In this document: positions 23,892 through 37,000 of the stretch, piece after piece
How positions within the stretch are numbered: the first letter of the stretch is position 1
How the letters are laid out: each line of letters starts with the position of its first letter
Assembly (NCBI GenBank): GCA_947561715.1
Contig: OX387200.1
Span: 7,690,501 to 7,754,500, forward strand
Reading direction: 5' to 3'
Length of the DNA stretch: 64,000 nucleotides
Source of the DNA: Ascidia mentula
Taxonomy: Eukaryota > Chordata > Ascidiacea > Phlebobranchia > Ascidiidae
The notes under the pieces: generated by a model
Databases searched by the model: none
Told to the model about the DNA's origin: nothing
The model's input: only the letters and a program-made list of their open reading frames with translations
Translations under genes and position numbers: made by a program

Positions 23892-25062
23892 TGTCTCGAA
23901 GTTCATCTATTCCTTGTTTGTCACCGTTGGCTGTTGGAGTTCTCACGTCGCTGGATTGTTTGCTTACGTGAAAGATGGCGGCCAATGTCGGTTTCGGGAT
24001 TTAGCAGTATATTAATTAATTGGGCTTTTGTGTGTATAAATTTTCGGAAATTGTTTCCAGTAAAAAAAATGGGCCTGTAACCAAACGAGTGTTCATAAAA
24101 AGGTAGTTGACGTGGTATCTGTCGGTTGAGGAAGCTTCTGCTGATTTGCGATGAGAAATCCAGCTTAAGTGTGTCGTGCATTATTTAATCCCTTTTACTT
24201 CCTTCTTGTTTATCAAAGTATAACAGGCGACGCAATTGGATTAGGTATTGGTTTTGCGTGTAGCAACATGTCACCAGCAAGGCTTCATACGATAAGTGGA
24301 CTTAATTTTGCGGAAGTATGTCCCAGAACTAATTCCTGTTAGTACTTTAGAAAGGGGCACAAAAGGAAAGTCTTAAATTATCTTTCAAAATATTATGAAC
24401 GCTAACAGGCCATGTTGCTGTTCCATCAGTCCCAGTCGCAAGTTTAAATAAGGTTAGTTTCTCAAACAAATTTTCTCTGTTTGCAATCCAACCACATTAA
24501 TTTGCATGCTGCAGTGCTGGTAGCGCGACCGTCTTGAAAAACTCAGCTATGTAGCCTATATATATGTCTCAGGAAGGTGAAGATAGTGATAAGTCCACAG
24601 TATGTAGGGTATTTTATGTAATCCTTCTGCCTCATTGCAACATATAATTGAACGCCACCAATCGTGACCTTCGGCATTGCGGCAATAATTTGCAGTCTAA
24701 AACATTGGAGCCTGTGTTTCTGTATTTTGTATGGCCATTACTTTAGGTATGTTGATGCAACAAATTTTAAGTGTGTTGGTGAAAGTATCCCGCAACTACG
24801 ACAACAAGTAAACTAAGATTTTAGAGAAGACCAGGCCAATTTTGAAGCAGTGCCTCGCAGCGCTGTGAGAGCTGTGTAGGCCTGCCTTTGTCCCCTTTTT
24901 TCTTTTCAATTCGTCACACAAGGCGAAGCAACTGCACGCGCTTCGCGTCGACAAACGTTACTAGATAACTGTTGTTGTTACGTCGGCTTATGTCGGCGAT
25001 ACTAATTGACATAGTTAAGAAGGCGATAGCGCCTGCATATCAGGTACATTTGCAAAGAATGA
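23892..25062. other. Intergenic region between eIF3e and TRPM
   Basis: About 1.17 kb with no convincing coding frame, tRNA or repeat. Small frames such as the minus-strand one at 23921-24181 have no recognisable domain and look like chance. Confidence 0.5.
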
Positions 25063-28000
25063 ATGAAAGTGGAGTCCCTGCAACGGATTTTGGAAAAGTT
25101 CCCCACATTCGACATGATCGAACTTGCAGAGTCGCGTCGATCTGCAGGGGCCGCAGCCAGCAAGACGAACTCGGCTGAAGAGATCGAGGTGATTTTTTAC
25201 GTACACACTCAGTTGCACAAAAAGGTCTTTACGACAAATGTATGCTGATTAGTACCAATATATCGTATTATAACTTATGCAAAGTAGGAACCATATGGAC
25301 TAAGTGAAAAATAACTAAGGCATAATATTGAAGTTTTAGTACTGTATGCTACATCGACTTGTAATGGTTTTCTGTAGGAGAAGTCATGGATTGAACTCAC
25401 ATTCCGGAAGAGAGAGTGTTGCAAATATATCCCTGCTGTTTCTACTGTAGATACTTTATCAAGGTAAAATTTCTTTACCTTAAGGTGTCTAGCATACTTT
25501 ACTATTAGTCTGACAATATATCATCAATAACACTTCAACCTCTTTAAATCGTTGCTCATCAGATGTGGGTGTGGTAGAATTTTGTTGGATCATCATTACC
25601 TCAACCAACGTGGAATAGCTGAAGATGAAGAAATACTGCCACTAGGTGCCACTGCAGTCAACTTCCAAAGGAAACAGAAAACTAAAAATTTTCTGTTTGT
25701 CCCTACCATTGAAAAACCTCCAGAAAGGCCTGTACTTCATGTTGGGTTGGTATATTCCACCATTACAATCCAAGGCTGAGTGTTCTGTATTGTAATCATG
25801 TGTTATTTGCAGAGATGATTCTGGTCAAAGCAATAACGTTAAGTGGAGCATCAGCCAACACACATCACTTTTTCCAACAGATGCATTCGGAACTTTGGAA
25901 TTTCAGGGAACCGGTGAAGGGGATAAATCGAAGGTACAAATGTTGGAAGTTATCAATTAGATCTGTGTTTTTATTGTTTCTCCTTAGAGGTGTACAAATC
26001 CTTCTGTTTTATTTGTGTTTTTGTAACCTGTACGACACAATGGTGTTGTTGTGCAGTATATTCGTCTCTCCCAAGACACAAGCACAGATTTGGTATTGAA
26101 GTTGCTAATGGATGAATGGAAGTTGCGCCCACCGAAGATGATCATCACAGTACATGGCGGTGCACATAACTTCCAACTACAACCCAAACTCCACAGGTAT
26201 GTGTCATTTCTGCTTAACGAGAGGAAGTATCATCATGTTTGTTTTTCTTTTACAGAGTGTTTTGCAATGGATTGATTAAGGCTGCCAAGACCACTGGTGC
26301 ATGGGTCATGTCGTTTGGGCTTAACACTGGTAAGCAGCCCACCCACTGTTTGTAAACTTGTGTTTCCTGTTGTTGAAGAACAAGTTTGGGTTTTGTGCCA
26401 AAATTGCAATACATTATTTTCTAGTTGCAACTTGATTATATGTTTTGTCATCATGTCCTGTCATCACCAGACTCTGTGTGATTTTTTGTACAGTAGTTTG
26501 TGCGACGTATTTAAACCAACGTATTATGTGATTGTTCTGACTACTATTTGCAAATATTAACAATTTTATGCCCATTGCAAGTATGTTAATCCTCTTCTGG
26601 GCCACACACAAATATCAACATGCTACTTTGCAAAAAAACATTCCTGCAACATTTCAGGTGTTGGTGCCATTGTTGGAAACGCCCTAAAAGAGCACAAAGC
26701 ACGATCAAGAGGGAAGATATTCAGTATAGGTGTGGCACCTTGGGGCGTCGTCGATCACCGGGAGGATCTTGTGGGCTCACAGGTCAGTTGGCTACTTCCT
26801 TGTGGTTTTTCTTCCTTATCTTGTCATTGACTTGATGTGTTTAATGCCCTTACAAATTATAAGTTTCCCATAGTAATTGCATGGTTTGGGCTGTCATTAT
26901 GCATCAAATCCTGTGATTTTGTCATTGAACTTCGGTTAGGTGTTACAAGGTGCTTTTCAGGGTTGTTACAGAGCACAATTATGTAAAATCTATGTTTCTT
27001 TGTATGTTTAATCACATTTTTTTATGTGAATGGTACTACCTACCATTGTGGTACTACCATTGAATAAAATACACAACTTTTTTAACCAGGTTCAAATGGC
27101 AAAACATGTTGAGAATCATATCAATAATTTAACAATAAACAACTGTTTTTTCCTTGACTCTTTTGTAAATAATGTAAAACAAAAATATTGATTTTCAAAG
27201 CTAAAAAGAGTAAATGTAGGGGCAGATGTTTTTTATCGATTATGATGTTTGTGATGTGTGGCTGTTTTTATAATGTTCACAAAGTGTATTTATCTTGTGT
27301 TTTTCTGTGCAAAAATGTAATCTACAAACACATGGCAGTGTGGCCTATTTGAGTGTTGTCACCTATTACATATATTAAAACACTGGTTAATCCTATAGTT
27401 GTGTAGGCAAGGTCATCAAATCATCTATATTACTTTGCTCAATTATGCGTTTATATTTAGCCTCTCAGTGCATACCAAACCATGGACAATCCAATCAGCA
27501 AGGGTGCTGTCCTACATGCTGCACATACCCATTTTCTTCTTGTTGACAATGGCACAGAGGGACGCTATGACAGCGAGCTACGATTTCGTCGACACCTGGA
27601 ACGACGTCTTTCTCAACAGCAGCTAATATCCCGTACGGAAAGATAAATTTCATGTTTTCTTTGACAGAAAATAAAATAAACTCTGCCCTTTTGACTTAAA
27701 AAGCAGAAAATAAATTTAAACCTTTAAAAACAACATGCAAGTAGTACACTTTTCTGTATGATGAGGAACGGTCAATCTCAAGAACTGCTTTCTAGATGTA
27801 AAACTTAATTTGGAATTTCAAGATGTAAAGTTTTATTGCAAGCTCTCAGAACATGCCTTTGCTCTGTGTCACGATAAAAGTCTGTTGTGGCAAGTTTTAT
27901 GATATTGTCACACAATTACCTCTTTCATACAGGACATGCTCGAACTTGTCCGGTTGTTTGCCTTGTCTTGGAAGGTGGAAAAAATACAATCAATGTGGTT

Positions 28001-31000
28001 TTGGAAAGTGTTCGACAATCCCCACCCATTCCTGTAATTGTTTGTGATGGAAGTGGAAGGGCAGCGGACTTAATTGCTTTTGCTCATCAGTACACAGATG
28101 ACGAAGGGTAATATGGTACATTTGTACATACTTTATCACTTGGGTTATGCAGCTGTGAAAACAGTTTCATGGATTTGTTTTCGTCCCCTACAACATAATT
28201 ACATACACACACATATTTAAGTTCGGGTCACATTCATGCTGGTTTTTTTTTTCACTGTTCAGGTCTGTTCATATCGACATCTTTCCTTTTTTAACAAATT
28301 AATGGAACTTTTTATTTCCTTACCACCTTAATCTGATTGATATTTTGAATATGCAGGTTGATGATTGAAGAACTAAGAGAACAATTACTGGTGTTGGTGC
28401 AAAATACCTTCAAGTGCAACAAGGAACAAGCACAATACATTTTCATATCCATCTTGGAATGTGTCAAAAAGAAGGAATTGGTCAGTCAATGATTACAGAC
28501 AATTACAAATACAAGTTTGTAATTGGTTCAAATTTGTGCAGTACATGAAATAAATTTGTGTAAAATTTATAAATATGTATTTATTTAATAAAAATGTAAA
28601 TAAATTTGTGTAAAAGAAATAAATGACATTACATTTGTGGTTGGTTGCATAAACGAAGTGATTAATTGCTTGCACATATTTATTCTATTTTTGTGCTTTA
28701 ATATTTGTATTGCGAGCAGATCACCATTTTCAGGATGGGTCAAGGGTATAATCAGGATGATATCGACATGTCAATACTAACAGCAACACTGAAAGGTCAG
28801 TCGGTTGTTGTAACATAACTTACACTATTGGCAAAAATAAACATTTACCTACCTTGCCTGTGCAGTATGCTATGTTGTCTTTAAAATTGGAAACACAGAC
28901 TCTTGTCCCTAAAAAACAAAATATGTTGGTTCCAGCCCAGTGCAAATCGGCACCCGACATGTTGAATCTGGCCATGACTTGGAACAGAATTGACATCGCC
29001 ACAAGTCAGATATTTGTTTTTGGACGTCAGTGGCCGGTAAAAACTTTATCTAGGCTGGTGTGTTTGTTGTTTCCATGAAAACACAAATAAATCAGTTTGT
29101 TAGCACCACGTCAATGTTTCTGTGGCTCAATGTAAAGTTAATTGTTGTGCGATTCCATCCAAAGCCCTGTCCTCGAGATTTTGATAAAATGTTAATTTAA
29201 ATCCTTTGTGAAGTCTGTCTAATACAGTTTTTAGTGTTTTTTGGCTAGCTTCTCTCATAGACAAAAATATATGTATATTTTGGAACAAATTGTAAATCTT
29301 GAAGAAAAATTTGGTCTAACTTTGCATACTTTATTACCGATGAAAAATGTCAGGCAATATTCTATTTATTGCATAATACCAGTTATGTATCTAAATCACT
29401 TAAAAGATATCTAGGAATAATTTATGACATATAAAAACTAAACTAACTTGAAAAACTATTAGTTATGACTATTCTGGAATGTTTTTAAGCGACTGAAAAA
29501 TTTTGTCAAATCATTTTTACTATCTTAAATTCAAATATATGAAAAACTGAGGATTATTATATGTGAACTGAGATTTTTCTATTTAGGTGATGTCATTGGA
29601 ACAAGCGATGATGGATGCTTTAATTAGTGATCGCGTTGACTTCGTCAAGCTTCTGATGGAAAATGGAGTCAGCATGCATAAGTTCCTGACCGTCACAAGA
29701 CTAGAAGAACTTTACAATGCGGTAAAACCTAGCACCTGTCACTGTGGATAAGCCAGTTGTGATAAACCTCAATTTCTTTATGTTCATTGGGCCTGAGGGG
29801 AAGTCTGTGCATCTAAATATACAACTTCCCGTTTATTGTATTTTTATAACACCAATGTTCACCCGATGAAGATTGTTATGTTCTTGGGTTTTGCTTAAAA
29901 GCAGAGGTGGCTCAACTGACTTTGTATATTTTCTTGTAGAAACCTCCCGTAAACCTTGTTTATTTGATAAATGACGTCAAGAAAAACATCATGCCCGGAT
30001 ACAGATTTAATTTGATCGACATTGGACAGGTGAGTGACACCCATGCTCCCATGCATAAGTATCTTACTGAGTTCAATAAACATTTCTGTCGACTTGATTT
30101 GTTCAGCAAGATAAGATTTATGAAAATTGTTTCTGATTTAAATATTTTATTACACCATGCGTCATGTTGCATATGTTACACATATTTTGTTACAATATCT
30201 GCACCATTTTTGCATGTTCGGAGACTGTTGGTCTTGGGCAGTAAAAGGCTTGAATATATTTGCAAAACATGAATGCAAATAAACCTACTCTTGTATTTTC
30301 TATCAGGAATCAATTATTATTTCAAGGATTAGTAGTGAGTTTCACAAGTGAGTTTCATGTTTGTTGTATAGGTTGTGGAACTTTTGATGGGAGGAGCTTA
30401 TCGGTCAAGTTATACCAGGAAACGATTTCGCCTCCATTATGCAATGAAGGCTGATAGTGGGATGAAAAAACCTCTCAGTGTGAAAATGGGTCTCAATGCG
30501 TTTGGTACATCTGCTTCATTCCACAAAACTGATGTAAGCTTTCAGTTACTGTAAAAGTATTGTGTTATTATTTCTTATCCTTTTTGTGTTAGTAGACATG
30601 TATATGCTGTGCTAAATTAGAAATTACGAATCTGCAAGTTGAACAATGACATTTTGTAAATGTGAATATATATACTATTTAGCTTTACAATATATATAAT
30701 TGACATCAATAAAATGCTTCATTGAGTGTTTTAGAAAGAAAATTCCACAATTCCTTCCCATAATTGGGGTGTTACTGTCATTTCTGCATGTTCGAGTTTA
30801 TTTTTTTGCAGTCTTTCTTCCGCTCCGGTTTTGAAACTCCATCGTCACAGCATAAAGTGGAACCCCCACCCATTACACCTCCCCACTTCTCATACCCTTT
30901 CCATGAGTTGCTTATATGGGCTGTGTTAATGAAAAGACAAAAGATGGCGCTGTTTATGTGGCAACAGGGTGAAGAGGCAATTGCAAAGGTGGTTATACAT

Positions 31001-34000
31001 AGATTGCCTACAAATCCGTATGTCAGCTTAAAGCAACATTTTTAATAGTCTGTTATTCTGGCACATTAAAATGTTACTCCTGAGGAAGCCTAGCTGAAGA
31101 GCAAGCAAAACGTCCGTATACGTTTTAATGTGCCAGAGAAACAGACTATAAAAAATAAATACCTGTCAGCAACAGCAACATTATATAAGCAACATTTGGC
31201 CATGAATTTCACAGAATTTGATGTCATGATAACTTATTTTCTAGGCATTAGTAGCTTGCAAACTTTACAAAACAATGGCAAAGGAAGCAGCTGACGATGA
31301 TCTTGATGTTGAGGAGTCTGATCAGCTTAGAACCTATTCAAAGTATGAACCGTGAATCATCAACTGAAAACCCATGTTTTTTTCTTTCCTTTTTTTATTG
31401 TAAATAAATAGCTTGCCATATAAAGCAAAAAAAATATGATTTTTCTAGTGATGCAAAAATGACCACTTATTGCAAATTAAGCCAATGGCAGTACACAACA
31501 GCATTTTCCATTTTGCAGGGAGTTTTACAATTTGGCACTACAGATGCTTGAGATATGTTACCGTGCCGATGATGATGCAACTCAACATTTACTGACATAT
31601 GAGTTGAAACAGTGGAGTCGACACACTTGTCTTAGCTTGGCCATTATTTCAAAACACCGTGACTTTATTGCCCACCCTTGTGTACAACTTTTGCTCAATG
31701 ACTTGTGGATGGGGGGTCTTTCTGAGAGAAAAAATTCTGGATTAAAGGTAAAATGTTGGTTGGTTAATCATGTAAAATCTTTCAGTGATGCGACTGTACA
31801 TACTCATCACACTATTTCAGGCAAAATTACCTCTTTGCCTAAATTGCCCAATGCATGTATCCCATGTGACTAATAAAAATACACAACAATAACACAATTA
31901 TTTTAGTCTTTAAATGATCTTTTATCTGATCTTTTAACATTTAAATAATAAAGATTATTGACATCATAATTGAACAAGGATTTTGTTGTTTGAATGCTAT
32001 TGAAGCATATTCTCCCATTAAAACTGTTTGTTTATATAAATGAAGTTTGATTTGGGATAATAAAAATACATATCAACAACCAACAACACTCAATTACATA
32101 ACATTATCCAGTTACACTGTTTTATAATAAAATGATTTTTTGTCTATAGGTCATCTGTGGCATTCTCCTTCCCCTGTCAATCCTTGCTTTCACGTTCAAG
32201 ACACAGGAGGAACTTCAACTTATGCCCCAAACTGTAGAGGAACATCTACATGAAGTCTCAAGCACCTCGTCGTCAGTGGAAGGGTCAGTACAGACTGTAG
32301 TTCACCTGACATCATAGTGTTGATGATATTGTTGCTTCAGGTCAAGTTCAACTTCAACATCCAGTTCCAGTTCTTCATCAAGCAGCCAGAGTTCAAACTC
32401 AGGAGTTGTGTTGGTAGGTGTTTTTGTGCTGTAATTTTTACTTTTGGAAACATCAGGATTTAAGATTATAGGGAAGATGTCGTAGGAACACCTGTTTGGG
32501 ACCTTATTTTGCCACACAAAAAATCAGATTAAGGCTGTTTGAAAGCATCTTGGAACCAAAATCTTCAATTAATTTTAATTCAATTTCGACAGGAATGCAC
32601 ACTATACACTGTACAGTGATGAATGATAAATTGAATCAGGTTTAGAGGGACGAGTCCCCACATTTACTGCTCTTCAGATAATTTCAATGCATTTCTTTTT
32701 ACCAGAAACCTGAAGTATTGGGACGACCTCAATCTGATCACCAAGTTCAAGATGCTTACGTCATATTTTCAACAAGAGCCCAGCAGCTGACACTGAGCAA
32801 AAAGATATATGAGTTCTATAATGCTCCCATAACCAAGTTTTGGATGTATGTGATGACCTACTCCATATTGTTGATCTTGTTCACATATGTTGTACTGGTT
32901 AGTTTTGCTGCAAAGTGTGTACATTAGGGTTGTGCATGTTTTCAAGGTTTATTTTTAGGTGAACATGGAGTCATATCCCTCCATTCCAGAGTGGGTTGTT
33001 ATCTCCCATGCTGCCACTATGGCAATTGAAAAAGTAGGTCCTGTTACGATTAATAGTCAAATTGTTCAATAAGTTTGAATAAAAAATGCAATGATTAAAC
33101 AAACCTTTCAAAAGCTAAAAAATTCGTTTCTTGACATCCTGCTGGTTTTGAAAAATCGCGTCAAAATTTCATGCACCATTCACGGAAGTCTTATTTTTCA
33201 GATTCGAGAAATCGTGCTTTCAGCTCCAGGTAGCACTGGACAGAAACTTAAAGTGTGGGGTTCAAATTTCTGGAACCTACTCGATGCTGTGACCATTTTT
33301 GTCTTCTTTGTGGGTTTCAGCCTGCGCATTTCCCAAGACCACCACATAATGATGATAGGGAGGGCCGTGTATTGTGCCAACATCGTGCTGTGGTATGTTC
33401 ACCTGCTCAACATATTCAGGTAAGTGTTTCAATACCCAGCTGAAAATCTAAAAAATTTTGTACACCCCACATTTGTGGCGTATTAGCAATGAATGTTAGG
33501 CAATAATGTTGGAGACAAGCAAAATCACCATAAATGGTCCTTACAGTTTTTATGGGTAATGGTCTAATGGAGGTCCACGAAATTTAAATTAAATTGATTT
33601 GGTGGTCAACGGACCCAATGCAACAAGGTTGATAAGTCCCGATTTAGATAGTACTGTGGTATATAACTAACTGCCATCAAATGAATGTAACTTTGTGCGC
33701 TAAACCTGAAAACCATACAGACTTTAAAACCGAACTGTCAAGTTTGAATTTTACACATCACAACCCAATGTTTCACTTCCTTTGCAGTGTCAACAAGCAT
33801 CTTGGTCCATACGTTATGATGATGGGCAAGATGATGGTAGACCTTGGAACCTTCATCATTCTTCTAGCTGTCGTCCTCATGAGTTTTGGGGTTGCCAGAC
33901 AGGTAAAGCGACTTTGTTAACTTTTGTTTTGTTTGGCCGATGTTCGTGTAAACATATGCTGTCAACATTAGTTCAGTTGGCTTTCAATTTTCTAACAGTT

Positions 34001-37000
34001 TTCCTTTTGTTGCTAGGCAATTCTGCATCCCTACCAGAATGCCTCTTGGACGTTGCTCAAGGATTCGGTGTTGGAACCTTACTTCATGTTGTACGGAGAG
34101 GTTTACGCCGGCACAATAGACCGTAAGTATGCCCATTGCTCAGGCACGTTTTGCAGCGTATATCCGTATTCTTTGCAAAGCGAAATTATGAATATATTTT
34201 TATACAGTAAACATAATTCTGCTGCTTTGCTTTGTGTTGGGTAGAAAACTATTTTGTGGTCAATCATACGACGTTGAAAGAACCATTTGTTGACGTTTAT
34301 ATATTTTAGCTTGTCACGGCGAAGATCCGACGCTGTGCGTAGTGGGAGCTTGGATCGCACCCACGTTCATGACAATATATCTACTTGTTGCCAACATCCT
34401 TCTACTCAACCTGCTCATTGCCGTATTCAAGTAAGCTGCGTTTAGTGTTCAGAAAAACACTGCATGCTTTGGTACACTAATAACGGATTTACTCATAATT
34501 CTGAGAATAAACAGACAGGTCCATAGTGTGCAGCTTTGCTATTCACAGCTATTTGTTAAATTAAAATATGCTGTGTTTATCTGTGTTTCGAGCGTGTACT
34601 CGAATAACTTTTGGTATAACTTTATTGTTAATCAAATATAATGTTCACATTGGATGTATTTGGCTTTAAATAAGCCGAATGGTATACGGCAAAATTTAAC
34701 TTTTTTGCTGTGCGTTTTAGAAGGAACCATAGGCTTACTGCGTTACTTCTTACCTTTATGGAAAACATGGTGTTTGTTGTTTTTTTTTCAGCAACACGTA
34801 CGCGAGGGTTAAAAATTATTCGGACAAAATCTGGAAATTCCAGCGTTATTTAACCATCGTCGAGTTCGAACTACGTCCGGTGCTTCCCCCGCCCCTCATA
34901 CTGCTTAGTTATGTTGTAATGATCCTACAGCGAGTCTGCAAGAAGCGAAAGAACGTCACTACAGATCGGGGCCTAAGTAATTTTTAGTTACTTGCTTTGC
35001 CGTCGTTTTTTTTTGAGAAAAACAACCTTGTATTTTATTTTTGTGTGCGTTTTAATTTAAGAAATTTTAATGTAATTGGGTGCAAAATACTCATGAAAGC
35101 CAAAGCTATTATGCTGTTCATCATCTTAAGTTACGTAAAGGTTTCGAACACGAACTGCGTTCATCATCAGTGCTATTGAATGAATGAACTACATACAGCA
35201 GAGCACTAAAGTAGACATGCAACTGAACGTGCAGAAAAAAAAACAAAGCAAAACGCCAGACAACAGCAATAGTACTGATGATGAACGCAGTTCATGTCCG
35301 AATCGTCTACTTACCTTAAGATGTTTAATAGCATATTAGCTTTGACTTTCATATTAATTTTTAATGTAATTATTATTCGTTTTGAATTTTTTGGGGCTTC
35401 GTTTTCGGACAGTGTTGGCAATTCTTTGCCTTTCATGCTATTTGCTGTTCGGAGGAAGTTTGTGAATTTATCATTAAAATAAGTGAAATTATGAAATTTA
35501 TTTCCAGAACTTTTTCTGGACGACGATGACGTTGAGAAGTTGCACGACTTCGAGGAGGATTGTGTTGATGAATTCTTTCGCGGAAACAGTGAAACTGCCC
35601 TCAGTGTCACCAGTAACAACAATCACGACAAACAGAAGAACGACGACAAGTAAATGATATTTTGACTTCATTCGCAGAAGAGTTATTATAGCTAACCTAA
35701 CAAGCAAGCATGTAAACTAGGTTGTGGGTAATATAATAATGTTTCCAAGCTAAGTTAGACTTAGAATTTACCAAACACTTCGAAAACCGCCATTATAATA
35801 AAACTATAGTTTTAAGTTGCTGCAGAACTTTCAAAAATACCGGATAACACCAAGGAATCGGCATATGATAACATTTCCTAATGAATGCGTGACCGAAATT
35901 TTGAGCTGATTGATTGCGACCATTTGGAGTCAAACTTCACTCGTTTTATGAACTTTTGACCGGTCGCACCTTAAGTTACGAAATTACATGAGTTTTGTTC
36001 GCAGACTTCAGCCATTGGAGAGACTTCTGGACACGATGGAAGACATGTGTGAGCGGGAGGTTCTTCTCACCAACCAGATAATGGATTTAAACGAACGACT
36101 CGCTCACCTAGAGGATGTGAATATGAGGGTATGTGTGGTTAGAGAAAGATCTAGCAAAATTTCAAACATGATTTGCACTCATAAACTTTTGTTGACAACG
36201 TACTATAATCATTTATTATCTCGCTGCTTCTGAAACTTCCTGTGAAAAAGACTGTTATTAGTCTTTTCGGTATTATAATTTCCTGTCATTCTAAAGCCTT
36301 GAAAGAGTCACAACATTAAATAATGCCCTCAAAAATTTTTTGATCACCAACAAAACCTCACTTTAAAAGACCATCTTCATCAAATCAAATCATTTTTGCC
36401 AAACAAATACCAACCTACATTTAAATATGAGGTAAATTTGATCCCCTGTGCAGTTACTTGGTCGCCACATCAGCGGATCTTCAAGCAACATGCGATCTCG
36501 TCAACATACCGGCAGAACCGATTCTTTCTCCGAAAACGATCGATATCTTCCACCTCCTTCGGAACTCGGTGAGTCTTTTGAACAAACGTGACGTATATAT
36601 ACGTCAAATTATGTAAAAGATTGCCAAACCAGGATAATTCAGTATATATTGGTATTAAAGAGTGTGCATTAATCTAGGTCAGTTCTAGTAATCACTTTTT
36701 GCAACAATTTTAGTGCGTCGATCTCAAGACCAATCAAAGTTGTCAGTAGGAGATTTATGCTATATATACAAACATTTCTATACGTATTAAGTTACGTATA
36801 CACTTAACATATTAAGTTCTACATACGTTTATGTGCTCCCTATAGGTCCCTTGCCTGATGCCAACGCTGCCAGAGTGTGGTGGACGCTACGTAATCGCTC
36901 ACGAATCCGACAAGATTCTGAGATGAGCACAGCTAGCGACTGGCATCCAGTCACATTCTCCACAGCCAGGTTCGTCTGCTCCTACTTTTTGTTAAGGGAT

